Shown here piece by piece: positions 15,399 through 25,656 of a DNA stretch of 64,000 nucleotides. The first letter of the stretch is position 1. Every line of letters begins with the position of its first letter. Below the pieces are notes generated by a model. That model was not told where the DNA came from. It saw only the letters and a program-made list of their open reading frames with translations, and did not search any database. The translations under genes and the position numbers were made by a program. This DNA comes from Ischnura elegans. Lineage: Eukaryota; Arthropoda; Insecta; Odonata; Coenagrionidae. The stretch spans positions 1 through 64,000 of the forward strand of contig NW_025791724.1 in NCBI RefSeq assembly GCF_921293095.1, given 5' to 3'.

Positions 15399-16949
15399 AG
15401 GATCTTTGCCAGGTTTAGGAATTAGGACTATTCGCGCTGCTTTCCATGCAGATGGAAAATAACTGGCGGCCATGCAGTTATTAAACAGCGCTAGGAGGTG
15501 GAGAATGACAGGTCTAGGTGCATTCATCAATTGTCTGTTCGACACCTCGTCGAGTCCAGACGCTTTTCTAGGATTGAGATACTTGACGAGTAATCTCAAT
15601 TCCGTCTCAGTCACAGGAATAAATGGAGGAGTTGGAGTATTCGCAAGTGCGGTATACTCTATTTCTGCTTCTTGGTCGTCGTCAGTCACCGACCAATCAG
15701 CTTTCATCGTCATTGTGGCCTGAAAGGCGTCAGCTAATATCTCTGCTTTGTCTTTAGCGTCATGGATGAACATGTCGTTTTGTCGTAAAGGAACCTGAGA
15801 AGGCCCTTTCTTTGATAGGTAACGCGCCAACTTCCAAATGGAGTTGTCGCTAACGGAAAGAGAATTAATTTTGTTCATCCATAATTCCCTACGATGTCGT
15901 CCAATTTCTTGCTTCACACGAGCGGCAAGGAAATTGTAAAGTCTTCTGTCAGTGACGTCATGTCTCCGAATCCAACGTCTACGCACTCGGTTTCGTTCCT
16001 TCATGAGTTCTAGGATATGATCGGGAAGGATATTTGGATCGGCCGGTGGCCGGAAATATGGAAGGGAAGAAAGGGCATGGGCGTCAAGGAGTTTTGATGT
16101 TATTAACTCGACATGCGCGTCAATTGCATCAGGAGTGGCTGAATTTGGGATAGGAATTTGGGAAAAGGAATCGTTGGAGTGATTGACAAAAAATTGCCAA
16201 TTCGTTTTCGCTGAAGGCGAAGGAATGAACTCTTCCGGCGAACACCAAATATGCATTTGGATTGGAAAGTGGTCGCTTGAAAGATCGTCAATTACTTTGG
16301 GAGTGGAAAGTCGGTGGATATTTTTAGTCACACAGAGATCGAGAATATCCATGTTGCCGAAGGTATCAACATGCGTCGCCGAGAGCGGCACTTCGACATT
16401 ACACTCGCCATCAGAGACAAAACTATTAAGAATCATCCCACGCGAGTTAGTGCGTTGACAGCCCCAATCAACATGCTTTGCATTCCAGTCGCCGGCAGCG
16501 ATGATTCTATGGTCGGCGGATAATAAGAAACGAACTTCGTCACTCAGGAGAGGTTTGGCCGCGGATTGGTACACAGAATACATATATAAATCACCCGTTG
16601 GAGTAGGAATACAAATACCAATGGTTTCTAGTGTGCTAAAGGCATTCGTAGGCAGTGCTTTGTGTTTGATGGAAGATTTTACTGCGATCAGCACTCCACC
16701 TCCACGGATGGAGCGATCACGCCGATAGAGTTTGAAATTAGGAATGTGGATATGCTGTGAGGGAATTAGATGCGTCTCCTGGAGGGCGATCACATCAAAA
16801 GTGCCAGAGTTAATAAAATTTAGGAATTCCTGTTGGCGGCGTCGGATACCGTTGCAATTCCAACAGAAAAAGTTAATACCGCTGAGACGATTAATTGTCA
16901 TTCTCGAGCAGGGCGCACATCTGCCTGAGAAGAAACAATTTCTTCTCAT
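15393..16949 (-). pseudogene. LINE-A1 ORF2, endonuclease part, truncated at the satellite
   Basis: The frame encodes the N-terminal apurinic-like endonuclease of a Jockey-type ORF2: WNCNGIRRRQQEF, ALQETHL, AGDWNAKHVDWG and SSDHFPI are the expected catalytic and substrate-binding motifs. It continues into the linker and the first RT block (KAARIVLIPKPGKDP) and then runs into satellite DNA, which supplies the stop. The frame opens at 16949, but the methionine at 16901 is the likelier start because its ATG overlaps the ORF1 stop (ATGACAATTAA). The YXDD core is missing, so the product could not reverse-transcribe. Confidence 0.9.
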
Positions 16950-18507
16950 TGGTCGTCTTTAGAAGACTCAATTGATCACTGATGGTCAAGAAGAAGGTGA
17001 AAAGGTTGTCGGAGGAGTTGTTTTCGGGTTGTTGGGTCGGGCAAGATGGAGTGCCGGCGGATGTCGGCTGAGGTACAGTGGGAGTAGGTCTTGGGCGAGG
17101 CTGGGCTAGAAGGGGAAAGCCACTTTGGTCCTTTTCGGGACCTCGTGACCAAGGATTGAAGGCAGGGGCAGGAGCAGGTTGAAAAGTTTTCCCTTGGGCT
17201 GATCCTTGGGATTTATTTTCGCGAGCCAATTTCTGTTTTTGCGCAAACTTAAAAGCCGCGCAACCCTGGTAATTGGCAGTATGTTCTCCTCCGCAATTAA
17301 CACACTTCGGTGGTGTGGAGCGGTCAACTCGCAGACATTCAGCCGTTTCATGCGACCCGGCGCACTTAACGCAACGTGGCCGAATGTTGCAGTAATTATT
17401 TGAATGCCCGAAACCCTGGCACTTATGGCACTGTAAAACACCTTTAGGCTTTTGGTAGTGAGATACTTTAACACGCATGCCAAGCAAGTAAAAAGGTTGA
17501 TCAAGATTAATTTTGTTAGATTCTTTGGTAAATATGACATGGTACACGGGCGTGAGGCGCTTCGCGACCGAATTAACTCCTCGGTCTCTGTCTCTCTGAG
17601 TGGGCCTCGTAGTTGTCAATTGGACAACCGATTTAGGGAGAAAACCTTTTTTCTCTAGAGCTTCCTTCACTGCGTCAGCCGGGGTGTTCCGCTGAATGTC
17701 ACGGAAACAGTAATCCGTCAGCTTATCCTCGGTAGCTTGGTAGGAATGGAACTCCATCTTCCTTCCCGTCAGCACCTTCCTGGCCTCGTTGTAATCTCTC
17801 GGGGATGAAGTTGAGATTACCACCGTAGTAGGGCCTCTCAGTTGACATTTTGGCGGAACCACCAGAGTTTCCTCCAGTGCAGCATACAATGGGACCCACT
17901 CAGAGACTCCATATACCGTAATGTTAGGCATTTTTGGGGACTTAGGTTGTTCAATTGTCCCAATTGGGGACTCAACAGCATTATCAGTTAACGTTTGAAA
18001 CGAGTTTGCCGTGGGGACGGGCGCAACCGGAGCTACTCGGTTCCGCATGCTAGCGGCCTTTTTCCCTGAGACGACAGTGTAGCCGTCGTCTCCTTGGACA
18101 TGCGCGGTTTGCGTAGTGTCGTGCGGCAATGAACGTGCAATAGGGGGGGCAGTACTCACCGCCGAAGAGGTGTATTTGGCCTTTCTCGGGTCCTTGGCGG
18201 CCTGTCTGGCGTATTTAGCGGCTGCTGCGGCGGCTGGAGAAGGCGGCATCTGGGGCGTGGTGACCGGCATTGCTGCGGTGGATGTCCCGGCAACAGGGAG
18301 GCCAGGGGTGGCTTCAGGGGCGGCTACAGGCGCCGCCTGGATGTCCGACTGGACTGTTGGGTTGGCCAGTTGGCATGGAAGTGGCCCAATCAGCGTCGTG
18401 GTGGAGGCAGCTGCAGATGATGGTGCAGTAATTGCCAGTTGGCACTGTTGTCTCGCCTTGTCCATGATCCACATCACCTCAGGAGTCACCGGCGGTGGGC
18501 TAGGCAT
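16891..18507 (-). CDS. LINE-A1 ORF1, gag-like RNA-binding protein
   Basis: A 538-residue ORF1 protein of Jockey type. The N-terminal third is rich in Ala, Pro and Thr. The middle holds a conserved ORF1 fold region (from about residue 195, beginning ITVYGVSEW). Three zinc knuckles follow: CHKCQGFGHSNNYC, CVKCAGSHETAEC and CVNCGGEHTANYQGC. The tail is Pro and Gln rich. Such proteins package LINE RNA into ribonucleoprotein particles. The frame is open from start to stop. It overlaps ORF2 by 11 nt if ORF2 starts at 16901, suggesting coupled translation. Copy A2 differs at three residues, including N to K in the first knuckle. Confidence 0.9.
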   Translation of the reverse strand: MPSPPPVTPEVMWIMDKARQQCQLAITAPSSAAASTTTLIGPLPCQLANPTVQSDIQAAPVAAPEATPGLPVAGTSTAAMPVTTPQMPPSPAAAAAAKYARQAAKDPRKAKYTSSAVSTAPPIARSLPHDTTQTAHVQGDDGYTVVSGKKAASMRNRVAPVAPVPTANSFQTLTDNAVESPIGTIEQPKSPKMPNITVYGVSEWVPLYAALEETLVVPPKCQLRGPTTVVISTSSPRDYNEARKVLTGRKMEFHSYQATEDKLTDYCFRDIQRNTPADAVKEALEKKGFLPKSVVQLTTTRPTQRDRDRGVNSVAKRLTPVYHVIFTKESNKINLDQPFYLLGMRVKVSHYQKPKGVLQCHKCQGFGHSNNYCNIRPRCVKCAGSHETAECLRVDRSTPPKCVNCGGEHTANYQGCAAFKFAQKQKLARENKSQGSAQGKTFQPAPAPAFNPWSRGPEKDQSGFPLLAQPRPRPTPTVPQPTSAGTPSCPTQQPENNSSDNLFTFFLTISDQLSLLKTTNEKKLFLLRQMCALLENDN

Positions 18508-18594
18508 GGTCTCGGCGCCAGAGGCGCAGAGGCCGGAAGGTGGACCGCAGTCCGTATATAATTAGAAAAATTTCCGTCGGAAATTTTACGTGAA

Positions 18595-18765
18595 CGGTCT
18601 CCGAAATGGTACGATACCCTCAGTACCCACGGACCGCTATCCTTAAGTTGCGAGAACGGTCTCCGAAATGGTACGATATCCTCAGTACCCACGGACCGCC
18701 ATCCGTAAAGCGAATAGCGGTCTCCGAAATGGTCCGATACTTTAACTATGGTCTCGGAAGAAAAT
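18595..18765 (-). repeat. 61-bp tandem repeats in LINE-A1 5' UTR
   Basis: Three head-to-tail units start at 18595, 18657 and 18718 (plus-strand reading). Each begins CGGTCTCCGAAATGGTMCGATA and the first two continue with CTCAGTACCCACGGACCGC. The third diverges after the first 22 bases. Unit 2 contains CTCCGAAATGGTACGATATC at 18661-18680, which recurs exactly upstream of H1 (62795-62814). Repeated 5' UTR monomers in LINEs often act as promoter units; that role here is inference. Confidence 0.85.
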
Positions 18766-18828
18766 TTAAATTTTTGCAGGTTTACGGAAACGGATTAAGC
18801 GTTTAGATCCTTAAACCGGCAGAATCGT

Positions 18829-18945
18829 TGCGTAAATTCACCACGACGACGACGATCCTCAATTTTAACGGGCTTTTATACCCTTGATTCGTCCAACCTC
18901 CGGTGCGTATATATACCACCTCTCCGGCTGTGGTGAATTTACGCA
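18829..18945 (-). promoter_or_regulatory. Inverted H4 promoter module between LINE-A1 and LINE-A2
   Basis: A 117-bp segment bounded by perfect 16-bp inverted repeats (TGCGTAAATTCACCAC at 18829-18844 and its complement at 18930-18945). The roughly 94-bp core is identical, in reverse orientation, to the promoter of the H4 gene at 28655-28748. It includes the TATAAAA box (complement at 18874-18880), the opposite-facing TATATATA and the CGT-repeat start region. On the minus strand the H4-type promoter points straight into the 5' end of LINE-A1, about 10 bases away. The 8 bases between module and LINE match the H4 5' UTR (ACGATTCT). Confidence 0.85.
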
Positions 18946-19389
18946 AGTGCGTAAAAAGGGAATTTGACTCAACAAGTGTATAGGGACCAGTGTAACCTTT
19001 CCAGTGTAAGTGAAGGAGAATTAGAAAGACAGGCTTCTAGTGAGCGCGTGCAAAAGCACTCTAAAAATTAATAAGACTACAAACTAACGGCATCGGAAGC
19101 CGGGAACGGCCCTTAATGGCCCCAAAATGACATTACAATTTTTACAATAATTATTTTTGAGCTTTTATTATTTTTATCATTTTTTTTGTCGCATACAATG
19201 CGTGTTTGCTCATTTTATATTTTTTTTTGGTTCATTTTATCAGTTTTAATATTTTTTTTGTCTGATTTTCAGCATTTTTATATTTTTTTTTTGTTTAAGT
19301 TTTTCCATTTTCTTTTCAAACCACAATATAATTAATACCATAACAATGATTAAATTTTTGAAAGAAAAGACATAGGATAGAATTCGTTA

Positions 19390-21779
19390 TCAGCGAAATA
19401 ATATTTCTTTTGGAAGTCTGTAGCTTTTGAAGCGTTTTGAATGTACAGGGTAATCCCATAGTGTTTTTGTAAGCGTGTTACGTGGAAGGGAGTTCTGTAG
19501 TCTCACAGCTTGTGACTTGATGAACTCGTGTATTTTGGGTACTTTGTGAGCGCGTCTTATTTCAGTCATTGGCATGAGTCTACGTTGGTTTGTGATGTAG
19601 CGCAGAGTACGATTCTGGAATGTTTCTAAGTGTTTGATATTCGTGAGGGAAGTGTTGCCGAACACTTCGCACCCGTAAAGCAGCCGAGGACGAATATAAG
19701 ATTTATACAGCGTCACCTTGTCCTGTCTAGAGATCCTAGATCTATTGTTAAGCATGCAGCTAAGAGAGATTTTAGCTGCAATGGCAGATTTCAAGGCTTG
19801 CTTTACGTGCAAGGACCAGAGCAATTTGTTATCGAAATGTAACCCTAAGAATTTGTGTGATGAAACCGTTGGTACTTTACAGGAATTGAAGGTAAGGGAT
19901 TGGGAGATAGGTTTTTTTCGCCGTTGAAAGACGACAAGGCTGCTTTTGGCAGCGTTGATTGTCATCTTCGACGAAACAGTCCACTTTTCAAGAAGAGAAA
20001 GATGGGTTTGGATTTTACGCAAAGCGTAAATGCCGTTCCAGGATTGAGCCGCTATTGCGGTATCATCGGCAAACATGAAAGTTTGAGTTTGTGGAGAAGA
20101 AGGAAGGTCATTGACATATAGGTTGAAAATGGTAGGTGACAAAATGGCGCCCTGGGGAACGCCACAGTTCGTTTCTCTCGCTTGCGACAATTCACCGCCT
20201 TCGGCTATCTGGAATTTCCTCTTGTATAGGAAGCTCTGAATGAGTTTCGAAAGAGAGGGCGGAATGTTTGCCCTGCAAAGCTTGAGGATTAGGCCCTTGT
20301 GCCACACTTGGTCGAATGCCTTGGCGACGTCTAGGAAAACCGCTGCCGTATACCTACGGCGTTGAAAACCTTGGGCAACAAATTCGGCTAGTCTTAGGAC
20401 TTGGTGCAAAGTTGAGATTCCTTGGCGGAATCCCATTTGCTCCGGGCGGAGAACGTCATTTGTCCGTAAGTAAATGTCGAGACGTTTTTTGATGACTTTT
20501 TCGAACATTTTTGAGATGTTCGAAAGCAAGGAAATAGGACGGCGGTTGAGGGGAATGGTAGGATCTTTGCCAGGTTTAGGAATTAGGACTATTCGCGCTG
20601 CTTTCCATGCAGATGGAAAATAACTGGCGGCCATGCAGTTATTAAACAGCGCTAGGAGGTGGAGAATGACAGGTCTAGGTGCATTCATCAATTGTCTGTT
20701 CGACACCTCGTCGAGTCCAGACGCTTTTCCAGGATTGAGATACTTGACGAGTAATCTCAATTCCGTCTCAGTCACAGGAATAAATGGAGGAGTTGGAGTA
20801 TTCGCAAGTGCGGTATACTCTATTTCTGCTTCTTGGTCGTCGTCAGTCACCGACCAATCAGCTTTCATCGTCATTGTGGCCTGAAAGGCGTCAGCTAATA
20901 TCTCTGCTTTGTCTTTAGCGTCATGGATGAACATGTCGTTTTGTCGTAAAGGAACCTGAGAAGGCCCTTTCTTTGATAGGTATCGCGCCAACTTCCAAAT
21001 GGAGTTGTCGCTAACGGAAAGAGAATTAATTTTGTTCATCCATAATTCCCTACGATGTCGTCCAATTTCTTGCTTCACACGAGCGGCAAGGAAATTGTAA
21101 AGTCTTCTGTCAGTGACGTCATGTCTCCGAATCCAACGTCTACGCACTCGGTTTCGTTCCTTCATGAGTTCTAGGGTATGATCGGGAAGGATATTTGGAT
21201 CGGCCGGTGGCCGGAAATATGGAAGGGAAGAAAGGGCATGGGCGTCAAGGAGTTTTGATGTTATTAACTCGACATGCGCGTCAATTGCATCAGGAGTGGC
21301 TGAGTTTGGGATAGGAATTTGGGAAAAGGAATCGTTGGAGTGATTGACAAAAAATTGCCAATTCGTTTTCGCTGAAGGCGAAGGAATGAACTCTTCCGGC
21401 GAACACCAAATATGCATTTGGATTGGAAAGTGGTCGCTTGAAAGATCGTCAATTACTTTGGGAGTGGAAAGTCGGTGGATATTTTTAGTCACACAGAGAT
21501 CGAGAATATCCATGTTGCCGAAGGTATCAACATGCGTCGCCGAGAGCGGCACTTCGACATTACACTCGCCATCAGAGACAAAACTATTAAGAATCATCCC
21601 ACGCGAGTTAGTGCGTTGACAGCCCCAATCAACATGCTTTGCATTCCAGTCGCCGGCAGCTATGATTCTATGGTCGGCGGATAATAAGAAACGAACTTCG
21701 TCACTCAGGAGAGGTTTGGCCGCGGATTGGTACACAGAATACATATATAAATCACCCGTTGGAGTAGGAATACAAATAC
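19390..21779 (-). pseudogene. LINE-A2 ORF2, 3' part (reverse transcriptase), split by LINE-D
   Basis: This part runs from the end of the endonuclease through the RT to the stop. Recognisable blocks are RPISLLSNISKMFEKV, AVFLDVAKAFDQVWHKG, CGVPQGAILSPTIFNLYVNDLP and the catalytic FADDTAI. The thumb and C-terminal region of Jockey-type enzymes follow (CKVPTVSSHKFLGLHFDNKL). The upstream part lies at 23668-24011. Without LINE-D and one target-site copy the two parts join in frame as a 906-codon ORF2, counted from the ATG at 24011, placing the FADD box near residue 680. The split makes this copy inactive. Confidence 0.9.
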
Positions 21780-23540
21780 AGCGCACTGAAACAATGGCGA
21801 CGCACCCAAGACCCCATCGTGCGGAACTTATATAAGGCCCTTAGGAACCGAGTAACGTCAGCCATAAGAACCCACCGACAGAAGCTGTGGGACGACAAAA
21901 TTGCATCATTGTCCCACAAGGATCATTCCGTATGGCAGCTTGCCAGATCCCTCCGAAATCGAAAAACCCCTCCCCCCCCGGTGAACTTCAACGGCACACA
22001 AGCCACCACGGACGAAGATAAGGCAAATCTATTCGCCAAACAACTGGCGGAAACGTTCCGTGACGCTGAACACTCTGACGCTAATGAAGAATGCGAAGAG
22101 TCCAACTTGTCCATTTCTCTTTGCCCTAGCCCAACATTCCCTCCAGTTTCTCCAACCGAACTCCAGTCACTTATTCAACAACTACCAAAGAAGAAAGCCC
22201 CAGGACCGGATAACTTTACCAACCATCTGACCAAACAGCTCCCCCCGAACTTTCTCCTCTACCTTCGCCACCTCTTCAATACCTGTTACAAGATGTCATA
22301 CTTTCCAAAAGACTGGAAATCCGCCAAGGTTATCCATATTCCGAAACCGGGGAAACCTCCAAATGACCCGAACAACTATAGGCCCATCAGCTTACTATCG
22401 GTTTTCGGCAAACTACTGGAAAAATCCATCCTACTCCGATTACTCCCAGAACTTCAAGAACATCACCTCATCCGGGACGAGCAGGCAGGTTTTCGCTCCA
22501 GCCACTCCACCGCTCACCAAATTACCAGGCTCGTCGCAGCAATCCAATTCAGCTTCAACATAAAAAAGTACGTCGTAGGTGTCTTCCTGGACCAGTCCAA
22601 GGCTTTCGATCGTGTATGGCACAAAGGTCTCCTCCACAAACTTCACTCCACTCCCATTTCCATGTACCTAACAAAAATTATTCAATCCTATCTATCCGAC
22701 CGTACCTTCTTCTCCTCCGTTAACCTCGCACAATCCCCACTACAACCAATCTCCTCCGGAGTCCCACAAGGCTCCATCCTTTCCCCATTCCTCTTTAACA
22801 TCTACATCAATGACATTCCCTCCCATCCGAATACAGAAACCTTCCTCTATGCTGACGACCTTGCCATAATATCCAAATCGTTCGACCCAGACACGGCCGC
22901 GGACCGGATCCAGGAACACCTCGACGACATCGAAGACTGGATGTCAACCTGGAAACTGAAGCTCAACCCGGCAAAAAGCCAAGTGATGCAGTTCGCCAAA
23001 AAGACCAAACGATCACTATCAACCCCGATTTATTACGGCAACAGCCGTATTCCACGCAGCAACACAACCAAATTTCTGGGCGTTATCCTGGATGAAAAGC
23101 TTACATGGAGCGCAAACACCAAAGCAGCAGTGCAAAAGGCAAAGAGTGCGTCTGCAGCCATATTCCCACTCCTCAAAAGTCCCCACCTGGGTCTACACAC
23201 CAAGAAAATACTCTACACGGCCATGATCAGGCCGATACTCACATATGGCTATCCAGCGTGGGGATCCATAGCCAAAACACATTCACATAAACTCACAGTA
23301 ACACAAAACAAAACACTAAGAACAATCACGGGAGCTCCCTGGTTCGTTCGAAATTCTTACATACACGATAACCTAAAAATTAAAACAATGACACAATACC
23401 TAAACGACATAGCAAAATCATTCGAACAATCACTCCATAAAACACAAAACGACCTACTGACTCCTCTATGGAACTACACAGACAATCCACACTTCAAACA
23501 CCAAAGACCTAAAACAGCACTTACACACCCGATGCAATAA
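21780..23540 (+). pseudogene. LINE-D ORF2 fragment, reverse transcriptase
   Basis: An open frame of about 586 codons from the insertion edge to the stop, with no in-frame ATG start expected because the 5' part is missing (the frame reads through a GTG at 21819). It covers the end of the linker, the whole RT domain and the C-terminus: PKKKAPGPDNFTN, RPISLLSVFGKLLEKS, GVFLDQSKAFDRVWHKG, SSGVPQGSILSPFLFNIYIND and the catalytic YADDLAI. The motifs are intact and no internal stops are present, so the insertion is recent. It lacks the endonuclease and ORF1 and could not move alone. Confidence 0.9.
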
Positions 23541-23667
23541 TCTCATAAAAGCCACTTAACACAAAACCGCCAACTTCAAAAATAACGCCAAAACGACGAT
23601 TACCAGCAACGGCTGAACATCGGAAACATAACTGCAATGCAGTTACCAATACAGCGTCAGCGTCAGC
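21780..23667 (+). mobile_element. LINE-D, 5'-truncated Jockey-clade LINE nested in LINE-A2
   Basis: A plus-strand LINE fragment inserted in the opposite orientation into ORF2 of LINE-A2. It is flanked by a 13-bp direct repeat, GGAATACAAATAC, at 21767-21779 and 23668-23680; the undisturbed site is in LINE-A1 near 16605-16620. The insert is 1888 bp. It starts inside ORF2 (5' truncation, usual for target-primed reverse transcription), ends the frame at 23540 and has a 127-bp 3' UTR whose end is a short hexamer tail, CAGCGT repeated, instead of poly(A). Its RT differs clearly from those of LINE-A and LINE-B, so it is a separate family. Confidence 0.92.
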
Positions 23668-24011
23668 GGAATACAAATACCAATGGTTTCTAGTGTGCTA
23701 AAGGCATTCGTAGGCAGTGCTTTGTGTTTGATGGAAGATTTTACTGCGATCAGCACTCCACCTCCACGGATGGAGCGATCACGCCGATAGAGTTTGAAAT
23801 TAGGAATGTGGATATGCTGTGAGGGAATTAGATGCGTCTCCTGAAGGGCGATCACATCAAAAGTGCCAGAGTTAATAAAATTTAGAAATTCCTGTTGGCG
23901 GCGTCGGATACCGTTGCAATTCCAACAGAAAAAGTTAATACCGCTGAGACGATTAATTGTCATTCTCGAGCAGGGCGCACATCTGCCTGAGAAGAAACAA
24001 TTTCTTCTCAT
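23668..24011 (-). pseudogene. LINE-A2 ORF2, 5' part (start of endonuclease)
   Basis: This holds the first 110 or so codons of LINE-A ORF2, from the ATG at 24011 (or the likelier ATG at 23963 that overlaps the ORF1 stop) through FFCWNCNGIRR, ALQETHL and GGGVLIAVKSS to ETIGICIP. There the 13-bp target duplication and LINE-D interrupt it. The remainder lies at 19390-21779. Confidence 0.9.
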
Positions 24012-25569
24012 TGGTCGTCTTTAGAAGACTCAATTGATCACTGATGGTCAAGAAGAAGGTGAAAAGGTTGTCGGAGGAGTTGTTTTCGGGTTGTTGGGTC
24101 GGGCAAGATGGAGTGCCGGCGGATGTCGGCTGAGGTACAGTGGGAGTAGGTCTTGGGCGAGGCTGGGCTAGAAGGGGAAAGCCACTTTGGTCCTTTTCGG
24201 GACCTCGTGACCAAGGATTGAAGGCAGGGGCAGGAGCAGGTTGAAAAGTTTTCCCTTGGGCTGATCCTTGGGATTTATTTTCGCGAACCAATTTCTGTTT
24301 TTGCGCAAACTTAAAAGCCGCGCAACCCTGGTAATTGGCAGTATGTTCTCCTCCGCAATTAACACACTTCGGTGGTGTGGAGCGGTCAACTCGCAGACAT
24401 TCAGCCGTTTCATGCGACCCGGCGCACTTAACGCAACGTGGCCGAATGTTGCAGTAATTTTTTGAATGCCCGAAACCCTGGCACTTATGGCACTGTAAAA
24501 CACCTTTAGGCTTTTGGTAGTGAGATACTTTAACACGCATGCCAAGCAAGTAAAAAGGTTGATCAAGATTAATTTTGTTAGATTCTTTGGTAAATATGAC
24601 ATGGTACACGGGCGTGAGGCGCTTCGCGACCGAATTAACTCCTCGGTCTCTGTCTCTCTGAGTGGGCCTCGTAGTTGTCAATTGGACAACCGATTTAGGG
24701 AGAAAACCTTTTTTCTCTAGAGCTTCCTTCACTGCGTCAGCCGGGGTGTTCCGCTGAATGTCACGGAAACAGTAATCCGTCAGCTTATCCTCGGTAGCTT
24801 GGTAGGAATGGAACTCCATCTTCCTTCCCGTCAGCACCTTCCTGGCCTCGTTGTAATCTCTCGGGGATGAAGTTGAGATTACCACCGTAGTAGGGCCTCT
24901 CAGTTGACATTTTGGCGGAACCACCAGAGTTTCCTCCAGTGCAGCATACAATGGGACCCACTCAGAGACTCCATATACCGTAATGTTAGGCATTTTTGGG
25001 GACTTAGGTTGTTCAATTGTCCCAATTGGGGACTCAACAGCATTATCAGTTAACGTTTGAAACGAGTTTGCCGTGGGGACGGGCGCAACCGGAGCTACTC
25101 GGTTCCGCATGCTAGCGGCCTTTTTCCCTGAGACGACAGTGTAGCCGTCGTCTCCTTGGACATGCGCGGTTTGCGTAGTGTCGTGCGGCAATGAACGTGC
25201 AATAGGGGGGGCAGTACTCACCGCCGAAGAGGTGTATTTGGCCTTTCTCGGGTCCTTGGCGGCCTGTCTGGCGTATTTAGCGGCTGCTGCGGCGGCTGGA
25301 GAAGGCGGCATCTGGGGCGTGGTGACCGGCATTGCCGCGGTGGATGTTCCTGCAACAGGGAGGCCAGGGGTGGCTTCAGGGGCGGCTGCAGGCGCCGCCT
25401 GGATGTCCGACTGGACTGTTGGGTTGGCCAGTTGGCATGGAAGTGGCCCAATCAGCGTCGTGGTGGAGGCAGCTGCAGATGATGGTGCAGTAATTGCCAG
25501 TTGGCACTGTTGTCTCGCCTTGTCCATGATCCACATCACCTCAGGAGTCACCGGCGGTGGGCTAGGCAT
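23953..25569 (-). CDS. LINE-A2 ORF1, gag-like RNA-binding protein
   Basis: 538 residues, open throughout. It has the same layout as the A1 protein: Ala/Pro-rich N-terminus, central ORF1 fold and three CCHC-type knuckles (the first reads CHKCQGFGHSKNYC). It overlaps ORF2 by 11 nt at ATGACAATTAA if ORF2 starts at 23963. The three residue differences from A1 point to a shared recent source. The 5' UTR to its right keeps the same three 61-bp repeats. Confidence 0.9.
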   Translation of the reverse strand: MPSPPPVTPEVMWIMDKARQQCQLAITAPSSAAASTTTLIGPLPCQLANPTVQSDIQAAPAAAPEATPGLPVAGTSTAAMPVTTPQMPPSPAAAAAAKYARQAAKDPRKAKYTSSAVSTAPPIARSLPHDTTQTAHVQGDDGYTVVSGKKAASMRNRVAPVAPVPTANSFQTLTDNAVESPIGTIEQPKSPKMPNITVYGVSEWVPLYAALEETLVVPPKCQLRGPTTVVISTSSPRDYNEARKVLTGRKMEFHSYQATEDKLTDYCFRDIQRNTPADAVKEALEKKGFLPKSVVQLTTTRPTQRDRDRGVNSVAKRLTPVYHVIFTKESNKINLDQPFYLLGMRVKVSHYQKPKGVLQCHKCQGFGHSKNYCNIRPRCVKCAGSHETAECLRVDRSTPPKCVNCGGEHTANYQGCAAFKFAQKQKLVRENKSQGSAQGKTFQPAPAPAFNPWSRGPEKDQSGFPLLAQPRPRPTPTVPQPTSAGTPSCPTQQPENNSSDNLFTFFLTISDQLSLLKTTNEKKLFLLRQMCALLENDN

Positions 25570-25656
25570 GGTCTCGGCGCCAGAGGCGCAGAGGCCGGAA
25601 GGTGGACCGCAGTCCGTATATAATTAGAAAAATTTCCGTCGGAAATTTTACGTGAA

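Larger units (their letters stand above)
15399..18820 (-). mobile_element. LINE-A copy 1 (A1), Jockey-clade, 3' half lost
   Basis: Minus-strand non-LTR retrotransposon. The 5' end is at about 18820, followed leftward by a 313-bp 5' UTR, a full ORF1 and the endonuclease half of ORF2. ORF2 stops abruptly at a junction with the satellite near 15398. The reverse transcriptase core and 3' UTR are absent. Loss of the 3' end is not what target-primed reverse transcription produces (that loses 5' ends), so the junction is probably a later break or recombination; the satellite and the element share only a few bases there (TTAGG). ORF1 differs from that of copy A2 at only three residues, so the copies are very young or recently duplicated. 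The 8 bases upstream of its 5' end read, on the minus strand, ACGATTCT, as in the H4 5' UTR. Confidence 0.9.

Noticed and set aside
19105-19123. Histone-like stem-loop in the LINE-A 3' region (AACGGCCCTTAATGGCCCC)
   Set aside because: It resembles the H2B hairpin on the left, but only a 4-bp stem forms, so a working processing signal is unlikely.
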